Made by a program: the position numbers and the translations under genes. From contig NZ_BMFC01000003.1 of the NCBI RefSeq assembly GCF_014637725.1, positions 186,001-250,000 on the forward strand: DNA of 64,000 bases. The letters run 5' to 3'. Each line of letters opens with the position of its first letter. Position 1 is the stretch's first letter. Below, one piece after another: positions 34,698 to 43,505 of the stretch. The stretch comes from Marivita lacus (GTDB taxonomy: Bacteria; Pseudomonadota; Alphaproteobacteria; Rhodobacterales; Rhodobacteraceae). The notes under the pieces were generated by a model. It had not been told where the DNA came from, searched no databases, and worked only from the letters and a program-made list of their open reading frames with translations.

Positions 34698-35461
34698 GCG
34701 ACATCAAGGCAACCCGTTGGCAGGAGTTTCTGCTGGCAGTGCAGTTCCTGACCCGGCTGCCGGTGCCGCAGGAGTTGCCGTTCTCGGATGACCTGCTGAT
34801 CCGCGCGACGCGCTTTTATCCGCTGGTTGGTCTGATCGTCGGGGCCATCGGCGCGGCGGTTCTGTACGCAGCCGCTTTGGTCTGGCCGATGCCCGTGGCG
34901 GTGCTCTTGTCGATCGCCGCGACGATCTTTGCAACCGGGGCGTTCCACGAAGACGGGCTGGCCGATGCTGCCGACGGGCTGGGCGGCGGGCTGACGCGCG
35001 AGCGCGCTCTCGAGATCATGCGCGACAGCCGGATCGGCACCTATGGCACTGTCACCCTGGGGCTGGTTCTGGCACTCAAGGCGGCGGCCCTGATGAGCCT
35101 TGCGCCACTGGATGCCGCTCTGGCCCTGTTGATCGGCCACGGGGTCAGCCGCATGGCGGCGGTGCAGGTTGTGCAGTGGGACGATTACGCCCGCGACAAG
35201 GGGGCCAAGTTCGTGGCCCCGACCGTCACACCCGAAGGGTACCGCGTCGCGCTGATAACCGCGCTTGTCATCTTGGCCGCAGCGGTCTTCTGGTTCGGAG
35301 TGCCGCCCATACTGACCGGCGTCGTCATCGCGGTGCTGGCCGGGTGGCGGTTGCGTGTGATCTTCCTGCGCAAGCTGGGTGGCTATACCGGGGATTGCCT
35401 TGGCGGGATGCAGCAGGTGACCGAGCTTGGTCTTTATCTGGGGCTGGCGGCATGGCTGTAA
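34694..35461 (+). CDS. cobS: Adenosylcobinamide-GDP ribazoletransferase (cobalamin synthase)
   Basis: 255 residues with about six membrane helices. FLLAVQFLTRLPVPQELPFS opens the family. FATGAFHEDGLADAADGLGG is the acidic, Mg-binding active-site motif. MRDSRIGTYGTVTLGLVLAL and GYTGDCLGGMQQVTELGLYL complete it. Joins alpha-ribazole to adenosylcobinamide-GDP at the inner membrane. Overlaps cobT by four bases and the following phosphatase gene by ten, giving a tightly coupled trio for nucleotide-loop assembly. Confidence 0.95.
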   Translation: MSDIKATRWQEFLLAVQFLTRLPVPQELPFSDDLLIRATRFYPLVGLIVGAIGAAVLYAAALVWPMPVAVLLSIAATIFATGAFHEDGLADAADGLGGGLTRERALEIMRDSRIGTYGTVTLGLVLALKAAALMSLAPLDAALALLIGHGVSRMAAVQVVQWDDYARDKGAKFVAPTVTPEGYRVALITALVILAAAVFWFGVPPILTGVVIAVLAGWRLRVIFLRKLGGYTGDCLGGMQQVTELGLYLGLAAWL

Positions 35462-35958
35462 CCTTGGTGCGCCACACCACGCCGGACGTGGCCACGGGAA
35501 CGTGTTACGGGCGCACCGATCTGGCGCTGGCCTCCAGTTTCGATGACGAGGTGCAACAGGTGCTGCGCTGTCTGCCGCCGGTGGCCCATGTCGTCACGTC
35601 GCCGCTGCTGCGCTGCCGGTCGCTGGCCGAGCGGATTGCCGGCCGCGACGGCGCTGTCCCGCAGCCGGAACAAGGCTGGATCGAAATGGATTTCGGATCC
35701 TGGGAAGGCGTGCCCTGGTCCGAGATTCCGCGCAGCGGTCTCGATGCCTGGGCCGCCGATTTCATGGGTTACGTCGCGCATGGCGGCGAGAGCGTCACCA
35801 TGCTCGAAAACCGGGTGCGCGCCGCCCTGCAGGCCACCCCGCAGGACAGCATCGTGGTGACCCATTCGGGGTGCATCCGCGCTGTCTGTGCCATTCTCGG
35901 GCTGCATGACGGGTGGAACACCGAAACCCCGTTCGGGGGCATCGTCACGCTGCCCTGA
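35452..35958 (+). CDS. cobC: Histidine phosphatase, likely alpha-ribazole phosphatase CobC
   Basis: 168 residues. TLVRHTTPDVATGTCYGRTD carries the RHx phosphohistidine motif, with the Thr-Pro variant often seen in CobC. VVTSPLLRCRSLAERIA and IEMDFGSWEGVPWSEI are phosphoglycerate-mutase-family blocks, and IVVTHSGCIRAVCAIL holds the second histidine. Overlap of 10 bases with cobS supports the cobalamin role (dephosphorylation of alpha-ribazole phosphate). The ATG at 35452 follows from the motif start. Confidence 0.85.
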   Translation: MAVTLVRHTTPDVATGTCYGRTDLALASSFDDEVQQVLRCLPPVAHVVTSPLLRCRSLAERIAGRDGAVPQPEQGWIEMDFGSWEGVPWSEIPRSGLDAWAADFMGYVAHGGESVTMLENRVRAALQATPQDSIVVTHSGCIRAVCAILGLHDGWNTETPFGGIVTLP

Positions 35959-35964
35959 ACCGGG

Positions 35965-37455
35965 TCACATGTCTGCGGACCCCTGCTGCCACGGTTTGAT
36001 AAGGTTGCCGAAGCGGGTGAACCGGCCCTCGAAGCTGAGTTCGATGCTGCCGATCGGGCCGTGACGCTGCTTGCCGATAATGACCTCGGCGCGGCCGTGC
36101 AGACGCTCCATCTCGTCCTGCCAGGCGGCCATCTTTTCCAGCTCGTGATCGCCCGGTTTTTCCCGTTCCTTGTAATACTCCTCGCGGAACACGAACATCA
36201 CCACGTCGGCATCCTGTTCGATCGAGCCCGATTCCCGCAGGTCCGACAATTGCGGGCGCTTGTCCTCGCGGCTTTCCACCTGACGCGACAGCTGCGACAG
36301 CGCGATCACCGGGATGTCCAGTTCCTTGGCGATGGCCTTGAGGCCCTGTGAAATCTCGGAGATCTCGTTCACGCGGTTCTCGCCCTTGCCGGTGCCCTTG
36401 ACCAGCTGAAGGTAGTCAACAATGAGCACGTCCAGACCGTGTGTCCGTTTCAGTCGGCGGGCGCGGGCGGCCAGCTGGCTGATCGGCAGTGCAGGCGTGT
36501 CGTCGATATAGAGAGGGCAGGCCTCGAGCGACTTGGCGGCGTCCACGAAGCGGCGGAATTCTGTTTCCGTCATGTCGCCCCGGCGGATCTGTTCCGACGG
36601 CACTTCGGCGGCTTCCGACAGGATGCGCGCGGCCAACTGTTCGGCGCTCATTTCCAGCGAATAGAACCCTACCACCCCGCCTTCGACCGTGCCTTCGGTG
36701 CCATCGGGCCGCACACCCTTGCGATAGGCCTTGGCGATGTTGAAGGCGATGTTTGTGGCCAGCGAGGTCTTGCCCATCGACGGACGCCCGGCAAGGATCA
36801 GAAGGTCGGATTTGTGCAACCCGCCCAGCTTGCGATCCATGTCGATCAGCCCGGTCGACACACCGGCCAGCCCGCCTTCGCGCTGATAGGCGGCGTTGGC
36901 GACGTTGACCGCATCGGTGACGGCCTTGAGAAAGCTCTGGAAGCCCGTGTCGCTGCGCCCCTGTTCGGCCAGCTTGTAAAGCGCCTGTTCCGCCTCGACG
37001 ATCTGTTCGCGCGGCTCGGACGCGATGTCCACCTTGGCCGCCTTGGCACTGATGTCGCGGCCCAGCGAGATCAGGTCGCGGCGCACGGCCAGATCATAGA
37101 TCATCTGTGCATAGTCCCGCACCGCAAAGGAACTGATCGCAGCGCCCGCCAGACGGGCCAGATAGACCGGGCCGCCCAGCTCCTTGAGGCCCTCGTCGTC
37201 TTCCATGAACGCCTTGAGCGTCACCGGCGAGGCCAGGTTATTCTTGGCGATCCGGGCGGCCGATATCTCGTAGATTCGCGCATGCACGGGGTCGTAGAAA
37301 TGCTGCGGGCCAATGATCGAGGCCACGCGGTCAAACACGTCATTGTTGGTCAGGATCGCGCCCAGCAATTGCTGCTCTGCTTCGATCGAATTCGGCATGG
37401 TTTCGGGGTTCGAGATCTCGGCGCCGGTCGGATTGAATGTCGTTATTTCGTTCAT
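35965..37455 (-). CDS. dnaB: Replicative DNA helicase DnaB
   Basis: 496 residues. The N-terminal domain begins NSIEAEQQLLGAILTNNDVF. The RecA-like helicase domain contains LAGRPSMGKTSLATNIAFNI (Walker A), LDVLIVDYLQLVKGTGKGEN (Walker B region) and DLRESGSIEQDADVVMFVFR with the arginine region. GGGGG stands six bases before the ATG at 37455. The N-terminal 20 residues are polar and variable. A perfect DnaA box lies about 70 bp upstream. Converges on cobC with a 6-bp gap. Confidence 0.96.
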   Translation of the reverse strand: MNEITTFNPTGAEISNPETMPNSIEAEQQLLGAILTNNDVFDRVASIIGPQHFYDPVHARIYEISAARIAKNNLASPVTLKAFMEDDEGLKELGGPVYLARLAGAAISSFAVRDYAQMIYDLAVRRDLISLGRDISAKAAKVDIASEPREQIVEAEQALYKLAEQGRSDTGFQSFLKAVTDAVNVANAAYQREGGLAGVSTGLIDMDRKLGGLHKSDLLILAGRPSMGKTSLATNIAFNIAKAYRKGVRPDGTEGTVEGGVVGFYSLEMSAEQLAARILSEAAEVPSEQIRRGDMTETEFRRFVDAAKSLEACPLYIDDTPALPISQLAARARRLKRTHGLDVLIVDYLQLVKGTGKGENRVNEISEISQGLKAIAKELDIPVIALSQLSRQVESREDKRPQLSDLRESGSIEQDADVVMFVFREEYYKEREKPGDHELEKMAAWQDEMERLHGRAEVIIGKQRHGPIGSIELSFEGRFTRFGNLIKPWQQGSADM

Positions 37456-37522
37456 GCTGCACCCCCTGAGATTCCCGTGACCGGCGTAGCGACATGACCG
37501 GTGAAGGGCAAAATGTATATCC

Positions 37523-37531
37523 TGTGGATAA
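37523..37531 (-). promoter_or_regulatory. Perfect DnaA box (TTATCCACA) upstream of dnaB
   Basis: The plus strand reads TGTGGATAA, giving the consensus TTATCCACA on the dnaB strand. It lies 68-76 bp upstream of the dnaB ATG and just before an AT-rich GGATATACATTTT that could hold the -10 box. The 265-bp gap 37456-37720 otherwise holds no gene that I can support. Confidence 0.5.
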
Positions 37532-37720
37532 GCTTGCTGCGCCGAGTTACCGCGTTATCTTGCGCTGAGTGGCCTGCCTGCGTCAACATGTGGTGTGACG
37601 CGCGACTCGGTGTGACCAAGGCAACACGCGGCAAGCGGCCACTGCATTCTGTTACAAATCGTTTACAGAGCCTCTTTTCGCGTGCACCCTTGGGTCAGCT
37701 GCGCGAAAGGCCTTGGGAAA

Positions 37721-38446
37721 ATGAAAACGATTCTGACCGCTCTGGTTGCTTTGGGTGTCGGGCTCGGCCCGGTGCAGGCACAGCCCCAGACCGCCTGTGC
37801 GCGCGATGCAATGGTGGTGTTCGACGGGTCCGGGTCGATGGCCGAGATGGGGTTCAACCTGATGGACGAGCCGCGTATCATCGACGCCCGCCGCGCGATG
37901 CGCACGGTGATTCCGCAGGTCGCGCCGTTGCGGCGCATGGGCCTGATCACCTACGGGCCGGGTGCCAAGGCAAGCTGTGACAGCGTCCGGCTGCGCTTTG
38001 CCCCCGAGGCGGATGCGGCAGACCGGATGATTTCAGAAGTGGAGCGCCTGCAGCCCGAGGGCCAGACCCCGTTGACCGACGCCATTGCTCAGGCAGCGGC
38101 GGTGCTGGATTACACCCAGAAACCGGGAGTGATCGTGCTGGTGACCGATGGCAAGGACACCTGCGGAGGCACGCCCTGTGCGCTGGCGGCGGAACTGGCA
38201 CGCGGAGCGGACATGACCGTGCATGTGATCGGCTTTCGCGTGCGTGGCCAGCATTTCGCCTGGCCGGACCAGTCGGAGAACATCACGGCCGAACCGGTTG
38301 CGCGCTGCCTCGCCGATCAGACGGGCGGCGTCTATGTGCATGCCGAAACGCTGGACGACCTGATCGGCGCGTTGCGCCAGACCCTCGGCTGCCCGATCTA
38401 CAGCGGCATTACGCCCGCGCGTCCTGCCACGCGCGAGGCGCTTTGA
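37721..38446 (+). CDS. Secreted von Willebrand factor type A domain protein
   Basis: 241 residues. Signal peptide [20 protein letters not shown]. The VWA domain starts [20 protein letters not shown], giving a complete DxSxS MIDAS motif. [15 protein letters not shown] supplies the MIDAS threonine and [20 protein letters not shown] the aspartate. Paired cysteines ([20 protein letters not shown]) suggest disulfides in the periplasm. Probably an adhesion or metal-dependent interaction protein; the partner is unknown. The last 38 bp overlap the convergent pyrE gene. Confidence 0.85.
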   Translation: MKTILTALVALGVGLGPVQAQPQTACARDAMVVFDGSGSMAEMGFNLMDEPRIIDARRAMRTVIPQVAPLRRMGLITYGPGAKASCDSVRLRFAPEADAADRMISEVERLQPEGQTPLTDAIAQAAAVLDYTQKPGVIVLVTDGKDTCGGTPCALAAELARGADMTVHVIGFRVRGQHFAWPDQSENITAEPVARCLADQTGGVYVHAETLDDLIGALRQTLGCPIYSGITPARPATREAL

Positions 38447-39083
38447 GGAAGGCTTCGACTTCGCCCAGTGTCGCGTCGTCAAAGGCACCTTGCACGCGGG
38501 CTTCGGCCAGAACATCCCACCAGGTGCACAGGTGGTGCAGATGCACACCGTGGTCGCCCAATGTCTTGGTCGTTTCGGGGAAGATGTCGTAGTAGAAAAT
38601 CACCGCCGTGTGGCCGCAGGTGGCCCCGGTTTCGCGGATCGCATCGACGAAGCTGAGCTTTGATCCACCATCGGTGGTCAGGTCTTCGACAAGCAGCACG
38701 CGCTGGCCTTCGGTCATCGCGCCTTCGATGCGGGCATTGCGGCCGTAGCCCTTGGGCTTCTTGCGCACATAGGTCATCGGCAGGGCCATGCGTTCGGCCA
38801 CCAGCGCGGCAAAAGGGATGCCTGCGGTTTCACCACCGGCGATGTTGTCGAACGCCTCGAACCCCGCGTTGCGCATGACGGTGATCGTCAGGAAATCCAT
38901 CAGGGTAGAGCGGATGCGCGGGAACGAGATCAGCTTGCGGCAGTCGATATAGGTGGCCGAAGGCAGGCCGGACGCAAGGATGAACGGGTCTTCAGGGCGA
39001 AAGTTCACCGCGCCGATCTCCAGCAGCATCCGCGCGGTCAGGCGGGCGATTTCTTCGGCAGAGGGATAGGAACTGGGGATCAT
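38409..39083 (-). CDS. pyrE: Orotate phosphoribosyltransferase
   Basis: 224 residues. [20 protein letters not shown] opens the substrate region. [20 protein letters not shown] is the PRPP-binding motif, and [20 protein letters not shown] is typical of the larger alphaproteobacterial PyrE. Converts orotate plus PRPP to OMP in pyrimidine synthesis. pyrC lies 112 bp upstream on the same strand. Its 3' end overlaps the VWA gene by 38 bp tail to tail. Confidence 0.94.
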   Translation of the reverse strand: MIPSSYPSAEEIARLTARMLLEIGAVNFRPEDPFILASGLPSATYIDCRKLISFPRIRSTLMDFLTITVMRNAGFEAFDNIAGGETAGIPFAALVAERMALPMTYVRKKPKGYGRNARIEGAMTEGQRVLLVEDLTTDGGSKLSFVDAIRETGATCGHTAVIFYYDIFPETTKTLGDHGVHLHHLCTWWDVLAEARVQGAFDDATLGEVEAFLKAPRAWQDARA

Positions 39084-39195
39084 GAAACGGCACTCCGGAA
39101 CGGTTTGCGCCGCTCTAGCGGGTTTTGACGGTCAGGAAAAGGGCGGGCATCGGCGGGATTTTGGGCGCACTCAGTCACGCCGCCGCCGGCTCGCC

Positions 39196-40236
39196 TCAGG
39201 ATGCGACACGCCAGTGCAACGGCATCATCGGATCGAACACCGTGACCGGCCCGTCATCCGTTTCGATCCGGTCGGGATAGGTCACCGGGTCGCCCTTGGT
39301 CAGGGTGATCTGGGTCTCGTTCGGCGCCAGCTTGTAGAATTTCGGACCGTTCAGGCTGGTGAAGGATTCCAGCCGCTCCAGCGCGCCTTCCTGCTCGAAC
39401 ACTTCGGCAAGGATGGACAGGGTGTTGGTCGCGGTGAAACAGCCCGCGCAGCCACAGGGCAGAAGCTTGTTGGCATCGGTGTGCGGCGCGCTGTCGGTGC
39501 CCAGAAAGAAGGTCGGATCGCTACTGGTGGCGGCACGGCGCAGCGCAAGGCGGTGTTCCTCGCGCTTGGCGACGGGCAGGCAATAGTAATGCGGCTTGAT
39601 CCCGCCCGCGAGGATATGGTTGCGGTTGATCACGAGGTGATGCGTGGTGATCGTTGCCGCCAGTTCCGGCCCGCCCTCGGACGCGTATTCCACACCCTGC
39701 ATCGTCGTGATGTGTTCCATGACCACGCGCAGACCCGGCGTCGCGCGGCGGATCGGATCGAGCACACGCTCGATGAACACCGCCTCGCGGTCGAAAATGT
39801 CGACATCGCCATCCACCACTTCGCCATGCACGCACAGTGGACAACCGATCTCGGCCATCCGTTCCAGCACCGGGCGCACCTTGTCGAAATTGCTCACACC
39901 CGAGGCCGAGTTGGTGGTGGCTCCCGCCGGGTAGAGCTTGACCGACGTGATCAGCCCGCTTTGATGCGCGCGCGCCAGATCGCCCGGGTCCGTGTCCTCG
40001 GTCAGGTAGAGCGTCATCAACGGCTCGAAATTCGATCCTTCGGGCAGGGCGGCCAGAATGCGGTCGCGATACGCGGCGGCGTCGGCCCCGGTCACCACGG
40101 GTGGCACAAGGTTCGGCATGATGATCGCGCGGGCGAAATGCCGGGCTGTTTCAGGGGCCACGGCACGCAGCATTGCGCCATCGCGCAGGTGCAGGTGCCA
40201 ATCGTCAGGGGTACGGATCGTGAGCGTGTCTGTCAT
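39196..40236 (-). CDS. pyrC: Dihydroorotase (class II, PyrC type)
   Basis: 346 residues. [20 protein letters not shown] contains the HxH zinc pair. [20 protein letters not shown] contains the carbamylated-lysine site. [20 protein letters not shown] and [14 protein letters not shown] supply further histidines. [20 protein letters not shown] holds the catalytic aspartate. Cyclises carbamoyl-aspartate to dihydroorotate. Upstream of pyrE, so two pyrimidine steps are probably co-transcribed. Confidence 0.95.
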   Translation of the reverse strand: MTDTLTIRTPDDWHLHLRDGAMLRAVAPETARHFARAIIMPNLVPPVVTGADAAAYRDRILAALPEGSNFEPLMTLYLTEDTDPGDLARAHQSGLITSVKLYPAGATTNSASGVSNFDKVRPVLERMAEIGCPLCVHGEVVDGDVDIFDREAVFIERVLDPIRRATPGLRVVMEHITTMQGVEYASEGGPELAATITTHHLVINRNHILAGGIKPHYYCLPVAKREEHRLALRRAATSSDPTFFLGTDSAPHTDANKLLPCGCAGCFTATNTLSILAEVFEQEGALERLESFTSLNGPKFYKLAPNETQITLTKGDPVTYPDRIETDDGPVTVFDPMMPLHWRVAS

Positions 40237-40275
40237 GCAGATCGCGTAGCACGCAGATTGCGTCCAGACCAGAGC

Positions 40276-41229
40276 CTAGTCGGTCGTCACGTCTTCCGGC
40301 GTGGCGTCGGTTTGCTGACGCAGCGCCTTGAGCTTGCGCCGGTAGCGCGGTGCGCCGAACTTCTGCACGATGAAGTCACAGACCGCCTCGGCCAGTTGCG
40401 GCCGGTCCATCGCTTCGACCGTGGCGAAAAGTTTCTTGCAATAGAGCGCATGCGATCTGCGTTCACGGTAAAGCCGCGCGAACATGGCGGTATCAAGCTC
40501 TCCCGACGCCGCGGCGGTCACCAACGGTTCAAGCACGTTCATCTGGGTCAGGTGCAACTGCATCCCGCCTCCAAGATGTGCCGCGCGATACCGGGTGATG
40601 CCAGACCGTTCGAACAGCGCCGCATGCATCGCGCCCAGCCGGTCGCGGGGGTCGTATAGGACATAGGCCGCCTTGGCCGCCTCGAGCATGTCGGGCGCAT
40701 AGCCGTAGCGGTCGGTAAAATCGGTGCGCCGCATATGGGTGAACCGGTCGTCCCATTCGGTCACACGCGGATCAAGCGTCGCCTGCGGTTCCAGCGCGAT
40801 CACGGTTGCACCCGGCGCGGCAAGGGAAAACGCACAGGCGGCATAGCCACAGGGACCCGCTCCGAAAAAGATCACCTGTTCGAAATCGTCAAAGAACCCG
40901 TCATCGGTCATCTGGTCGAAAAAGCCATAGACCTCGCCATCGCGGAACCACGTGTCGCGATTGCTGATCACGGTCAGGCAGGACCATCCGTTCGCATGGG
41001 CCAGATCGAATCCGGTGGGGCGGGCCTCTTCGGACAGGGCCTGAATCGCGGGCAGGGATTCAAAGCTGACCAGCAGCGTGTCGCCCTTTTCGATGAAGGC
41101 GGCATTGTGGTGTTTGCCCAAAGGCTCGAAGAACCCGCAGGCATCACCGATCTCCCGCATTTCCTCAAGCCACTGCGTCGGGCTGAGGTCGCTCAGGGAA
41201 AGCGTGTATGGCTCGGTTCCGTCCTGCAT
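40276..41229 (-). CDS. Uncharacterised protein with an alpha/beta nucleotide- or hydrolase-like core
   Basis: 317 residues, not confidently recognised. The core EQVIFFGAGPCGYAACAFSL followed by APGATVIALEPQATLDP has a strand-GxGxxGxxA-helix-strand shape like a Rossmann or alpha/beta-hydrolase nucleophile region, but no classical SAM or NAD motif is complete. DFDLAHANGWSCLTV-type segments and a C-terminal helical part (AMFARLYRERRSHALYCKKL) follow. I have seen similar Rhodobacterales proteins named phosphoadenosine phosphosulfate reductase, but the PAPS-reductase motifs are not visible here. The ATG at 41229 has no strong ribosome-binding site. The upstream neighbour is a GT2 glycosyltransferase, which may hint at surface polysaccharide work. 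Confidence 0.6.
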   Translation of the reverse strand: MQDGTEPYTLSLSDLSPTQWLEEMREIGDACGFFEPLGKHHNAAFIEKGDTLLVSFESLPAIQALSEEARPTGFDLAHANGWSCLTVISNRDTWFRDGEVYGFFDQMTDDGFFDDFEQVIFFGAGPCGYAACAFSLAAPGATVIALEPQATLDPRVTEWDDRFTHMRRTDFTDRYGYAPDMLEAAKAAYVLYDPRDRLGAMHAALFERSGITRYRAAHLGGGMQLHLTQMNVLEPLVTAAASGELDTAMFARLYRERRSHALYCKKLFATVEAMDRPQLAEAVCDFIVQKFGAPRYRRKLKALRQQTDATPEDVTTD

Positions 41230-41329
41230 CGATCTCAAGTCCTCATTGTATCCCGCCCGTTGACAGGTCGTTGTTGGCAAAAGGATTACCCGGGGATTTA
41301 GGCAGAATTGAGCCAAAATGCAGAGGAGT

Positions 41330-42385
41330 CTATGAACTTTCCAAATCCGGGCGCGGTGCCGACCGGGCATGCTGCGCCAATCGTTGCGCCACCGGATCGG
41401 GCAGGGGGTGCGAGGGCGGCGTCATGGCCAGGCGCCCGTAAAGATCCCGGTAGATATCCTGTTCCAGCAGCCTTGTCAGCCGCGCCTTGCGCCACGCGAC
41501 CGCATCGGCGTGCAGCCGCGCCAGCTCGGGTTCGGCGCCCAGTGCCTCGCGGATCACCTGCGCCCGGTCCCAGAGCGGCAGCGCCGAACGGTCTTCGTCG
41601 GTGTTGAGGTTCCGCTCAACCCAATAATCCAGCCCCAGCCTGTCATCGGAATGCACCGCGCGGCCCCGGTCGGCCTTGAGGACGTAGCTGTCGACTGATC
41701 CCAGCGGATAGTGATTGAGCTGCACCAACCCGTGCTGCGGCACAAGGTAGTCCGAGAAAATGCGCCCCGCCGCCATCTCGGCGGGCAGGGCGCGGCCCTC
41801 GCCATCGAACCAGCGCGCCTCTGCAAGACGGTCGGCGTTGGGGTTGCGCGGGCGGTGCACGCCGAGGTTCCGGTAGATTTTATCGTTGCGGTAGAGCGTC
41901 TTGAACATCGCCGCGCGCCACGGCCATGCCAGCGGGCGCGGCCCCGCGCGGGTGAATTGCAGCGGCAACGGGCTGTCCTCGTAGGCCATCACACCGGCAT
42001 TGCCGAAATTGCGCCAGGTCAGCGTGATCGCCGTTGCCTCGGGCAGCGCTGCGATCAGCGCGGGCAGGGTGCGGTCGCCGACATGGACATTGACGAACTC
42101 GTCGATATCCAGCGTCACCAGCCAGTCGGCGCGTTTCACCGCCTGGGTCCTGCCCGCCAGTTTCAGCCCGCTGAACTGGATGCCGCCCTTGCCATAGGGC
42201 GCCGCGTTTCGGAGATGCGTCAGCCCTCCCAGCGCCTGCAACCGGTCGAGCATGACATCGGTGCCATCCTCGCACTCGTTCGACACCACGACGAACGCGC
42301 TGATGCCGACGCTGCGGTGCCAGGCCAGCCAATCCAGCAGGAACGCCGCCTCGTTGCGGACACACAGAACGGCGGTGATGCTCAC
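41330..42385 (-). CDS. Glycosyltransferase family 2-like protein
   Basis: 351 residues. SITAVLCVRNEAAFLLDWLA and VVVSNECEDGTDVMLDRLQA form the N-terminal nucleotide-sugar-binding half of a GT-A fold. VTLDIDEFVNVHVGD holds a DxD-type metal site. The remainder (GVHRPRNPNADRLAEARWFD; NHYPLGSVDSYVLKADRGRA) resembles the DUF4422/GT92-like group of bacterial glycosyltransferases. The start is placed at GTG 42385 because the family sequence begins there; an upstream in-frame extension looks non-conserved. Sugar and acceptor are unknown. Followed 100 bp later on the same strand by the 317-residue unknown. Confidence 0.78.
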   Translation of the reverse strand: MSITAVLCVRNEAAFLLDWLAWHRSVGISAFVVVSNECEDGTDVMLDRLQALGGLTHLRNAAPYGKGGIQFSGLKLAGRTQAVKRADWLVTLDIDEFVNVHVGDRTLPALIAALPEATAITLTWRNFGNAGVMAYEDSPLPLQFTRAGPRPLAWPWRAAMFKTLYRNDKIYRNLGVHRPRNPNADRLAEARWFDGEGRALPAEMAAGRIFSDYLVPQHGLVQLNHYPLGSVDSYVLKADRGRAVHSDDRLGLDYWVERNLNTDEDRSALPLWDRAQVIREALGAEPELARLHADAVAWRKARLTRLLEQDIYRDLYGRLAMTPPSHPLPDPVAQRLAQHARSAPRPDLESS

Positions 42386-42535
42386 GGGAAACGCGCCTGC
42401 ACTGAGGAAAATCAATGCGCTAACTCTGTCAGGTCGTCTGCGCCTCGTCAATTCGGGCGCGTCACGTGCGACCTTGGCGCTATTGACCTTGGGGGCGCGC
42501 ACAGGGCAGCAAGGCCCTTGACACAGGAGCACCTC

Positions 42536-43444
42536 ATGCAGACACCCCAAAGTATCGACGCCGTTCAATCCATGCTGGCCGACACCGGCTATGTCTGCGG
42601 ACGGGCGCTCGCCACGGTGGTGTTCCTGTCGCTGAAGCTGGGTCGTCCGCTGTTTCTCGAAGGCGAGGCGGGTGTCGGCAAGACCGAGATCGCCAAGGCG
42701 CTGGCCGCATCATTGGGCCGCAGGTTGATCCGGCTGCAATGCTACGAAGGGCTTGATGCCTCCAGCGCGGTTTACGAATGGAATTTCCCGGCGCAGATGA
42801 TCGCCATCCGCACCGCCGAGGCGTCGGGCACTGCCGACCGCGAAATGTTGCAGCGCGAACTCTTCGGCCCCGATTTCCTTGTCGAACGGCCGCTTCTTCA
42901 GGCGATGCGCCCCGATGCCAACGGCGCGCCGGTGCTGCTCATCGACGAACTGGACCGCACCGACGAGCCGTTCGAGGCGTTCCTGCTCGAAGCGCTGTCC
43001 GACTTTCAGGTGACGATCCCCGAGATGGGCACGATCACCGCGCCCGAGCCGCCCATCGTGATCCTGACCTCGAACCGTACGCGCGAAGTGCATGACGCGC
43101 TCAAGCGCCGCTGCCTCTATCATTGGGTCGATTACCCCGATTTCGACCGCGAGTTGGAGATCCTGCACGCCCGCGCGCCCGAGGCATCGGCCAAGCTCAG
43201 CCGCGAGATCGTCGCCTTCGTGCAGCGCCTGCGCACCGAGGACATCTTCAAGAAACCCGGCGTGGCGGAAACCATCGACTGGGCGAAGTGCCTTCTGGCG
43301 CTCGACGTGATCGATCTGTCGCCCGAGCTGATTTCCGACACGTTGGGCGCGATCCTGAAATACCAGGACGACATCCAGAAACTGCAAGGCTCCGAGGCCA
43401 AACGCCTGCTGGACGAGGCGAAGGCGTCGCTCGAGCCTGCATGA
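42536..43444 (+). CDS. MoxR-family AAA+ ATPase
   Basis: 302 residues. PLFLEGEAGVGKTEIAKALA is Walker A, APVLLIDELDRTDEPFEAFL is Walker B, and PIVILTSNRTREVHDALKRR contains sensor 1 and the arginine finger. The C-terminal lid is helical. MoxR proteins act with VWA-domain partners as chaperone-like machines in enzyme maturation (for example with CoxD/CoxE for CO dehydrogenase). AGGAG precedes the ATG at 42536; the much longer upstream open frame is a shadow of the glycosyltransferase gene. The VWA partner follows 61 bp later. Confidence 0.9.
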   Translation: MQTPQSIDAVQSMLADTGYVCGRALATVVFLSLKLGRPLFLEGEAGVGKTEIAKALAASLGRRLIRLQCYEGLDASSAVYEWNFPAQMIAIRTAEASGTADREMLQRELFGPDFLVERPLLQAMRPDANGAPVLLIDELDRTDEPFEAFLLEALSDFQVTIPEMGTITAPEPPIVILTSNRTREVHDALKRRCLYHWVDYPDFDRELEILHARAPEASAKLSREIVAFVQRLRTEDIFKKPGVAETIDWAKCLLALDVIDLSPELISDTLGAILKYQDDIQKLQGSEAKRLLDEAKASLEPA

Positions 43445-43494
43445 TGCTTCTTCTTTTCCCAAATATGCCGGGGGTCCGGGGGCAGAGCCCCCGG
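43442..43494 (+). repeat. Dispersed 3'-end repeat element, copy B
   Basis: TGATGCTTCTTCTTTTCCC AAATATGCC is followed by a strong hairpin, CCGGGGGC-AGA-GCCCCCGG (43476-43494). It begins at the stop codon of the MoxR gene and lies between it and the VWA gene on the same strand. Related copies are at 8202, 55422 and 26694 (minus). Confidence 0.65.
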
Positions 43495-43505
43495 TCGGCA
43501 ATGTA

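Noticed and set aside
36439-37497. 352-codon plus-strand frame opposite dnaB
   Set aside because: It is a shadow of dnaB.
39082-40659. 525-codon plus-strand frame across pyrC
   Set aside because: It is antisense to a certain pyrC gene and has shadow-like Arg/His-rich composition.
41711-42535. 275-codon upstream extension of the MoxR gene
   Set aside because: It is antisense to the glycosyltransferase gene and lacks any AAA+ features; AGGAG marks the ATG at 42536.
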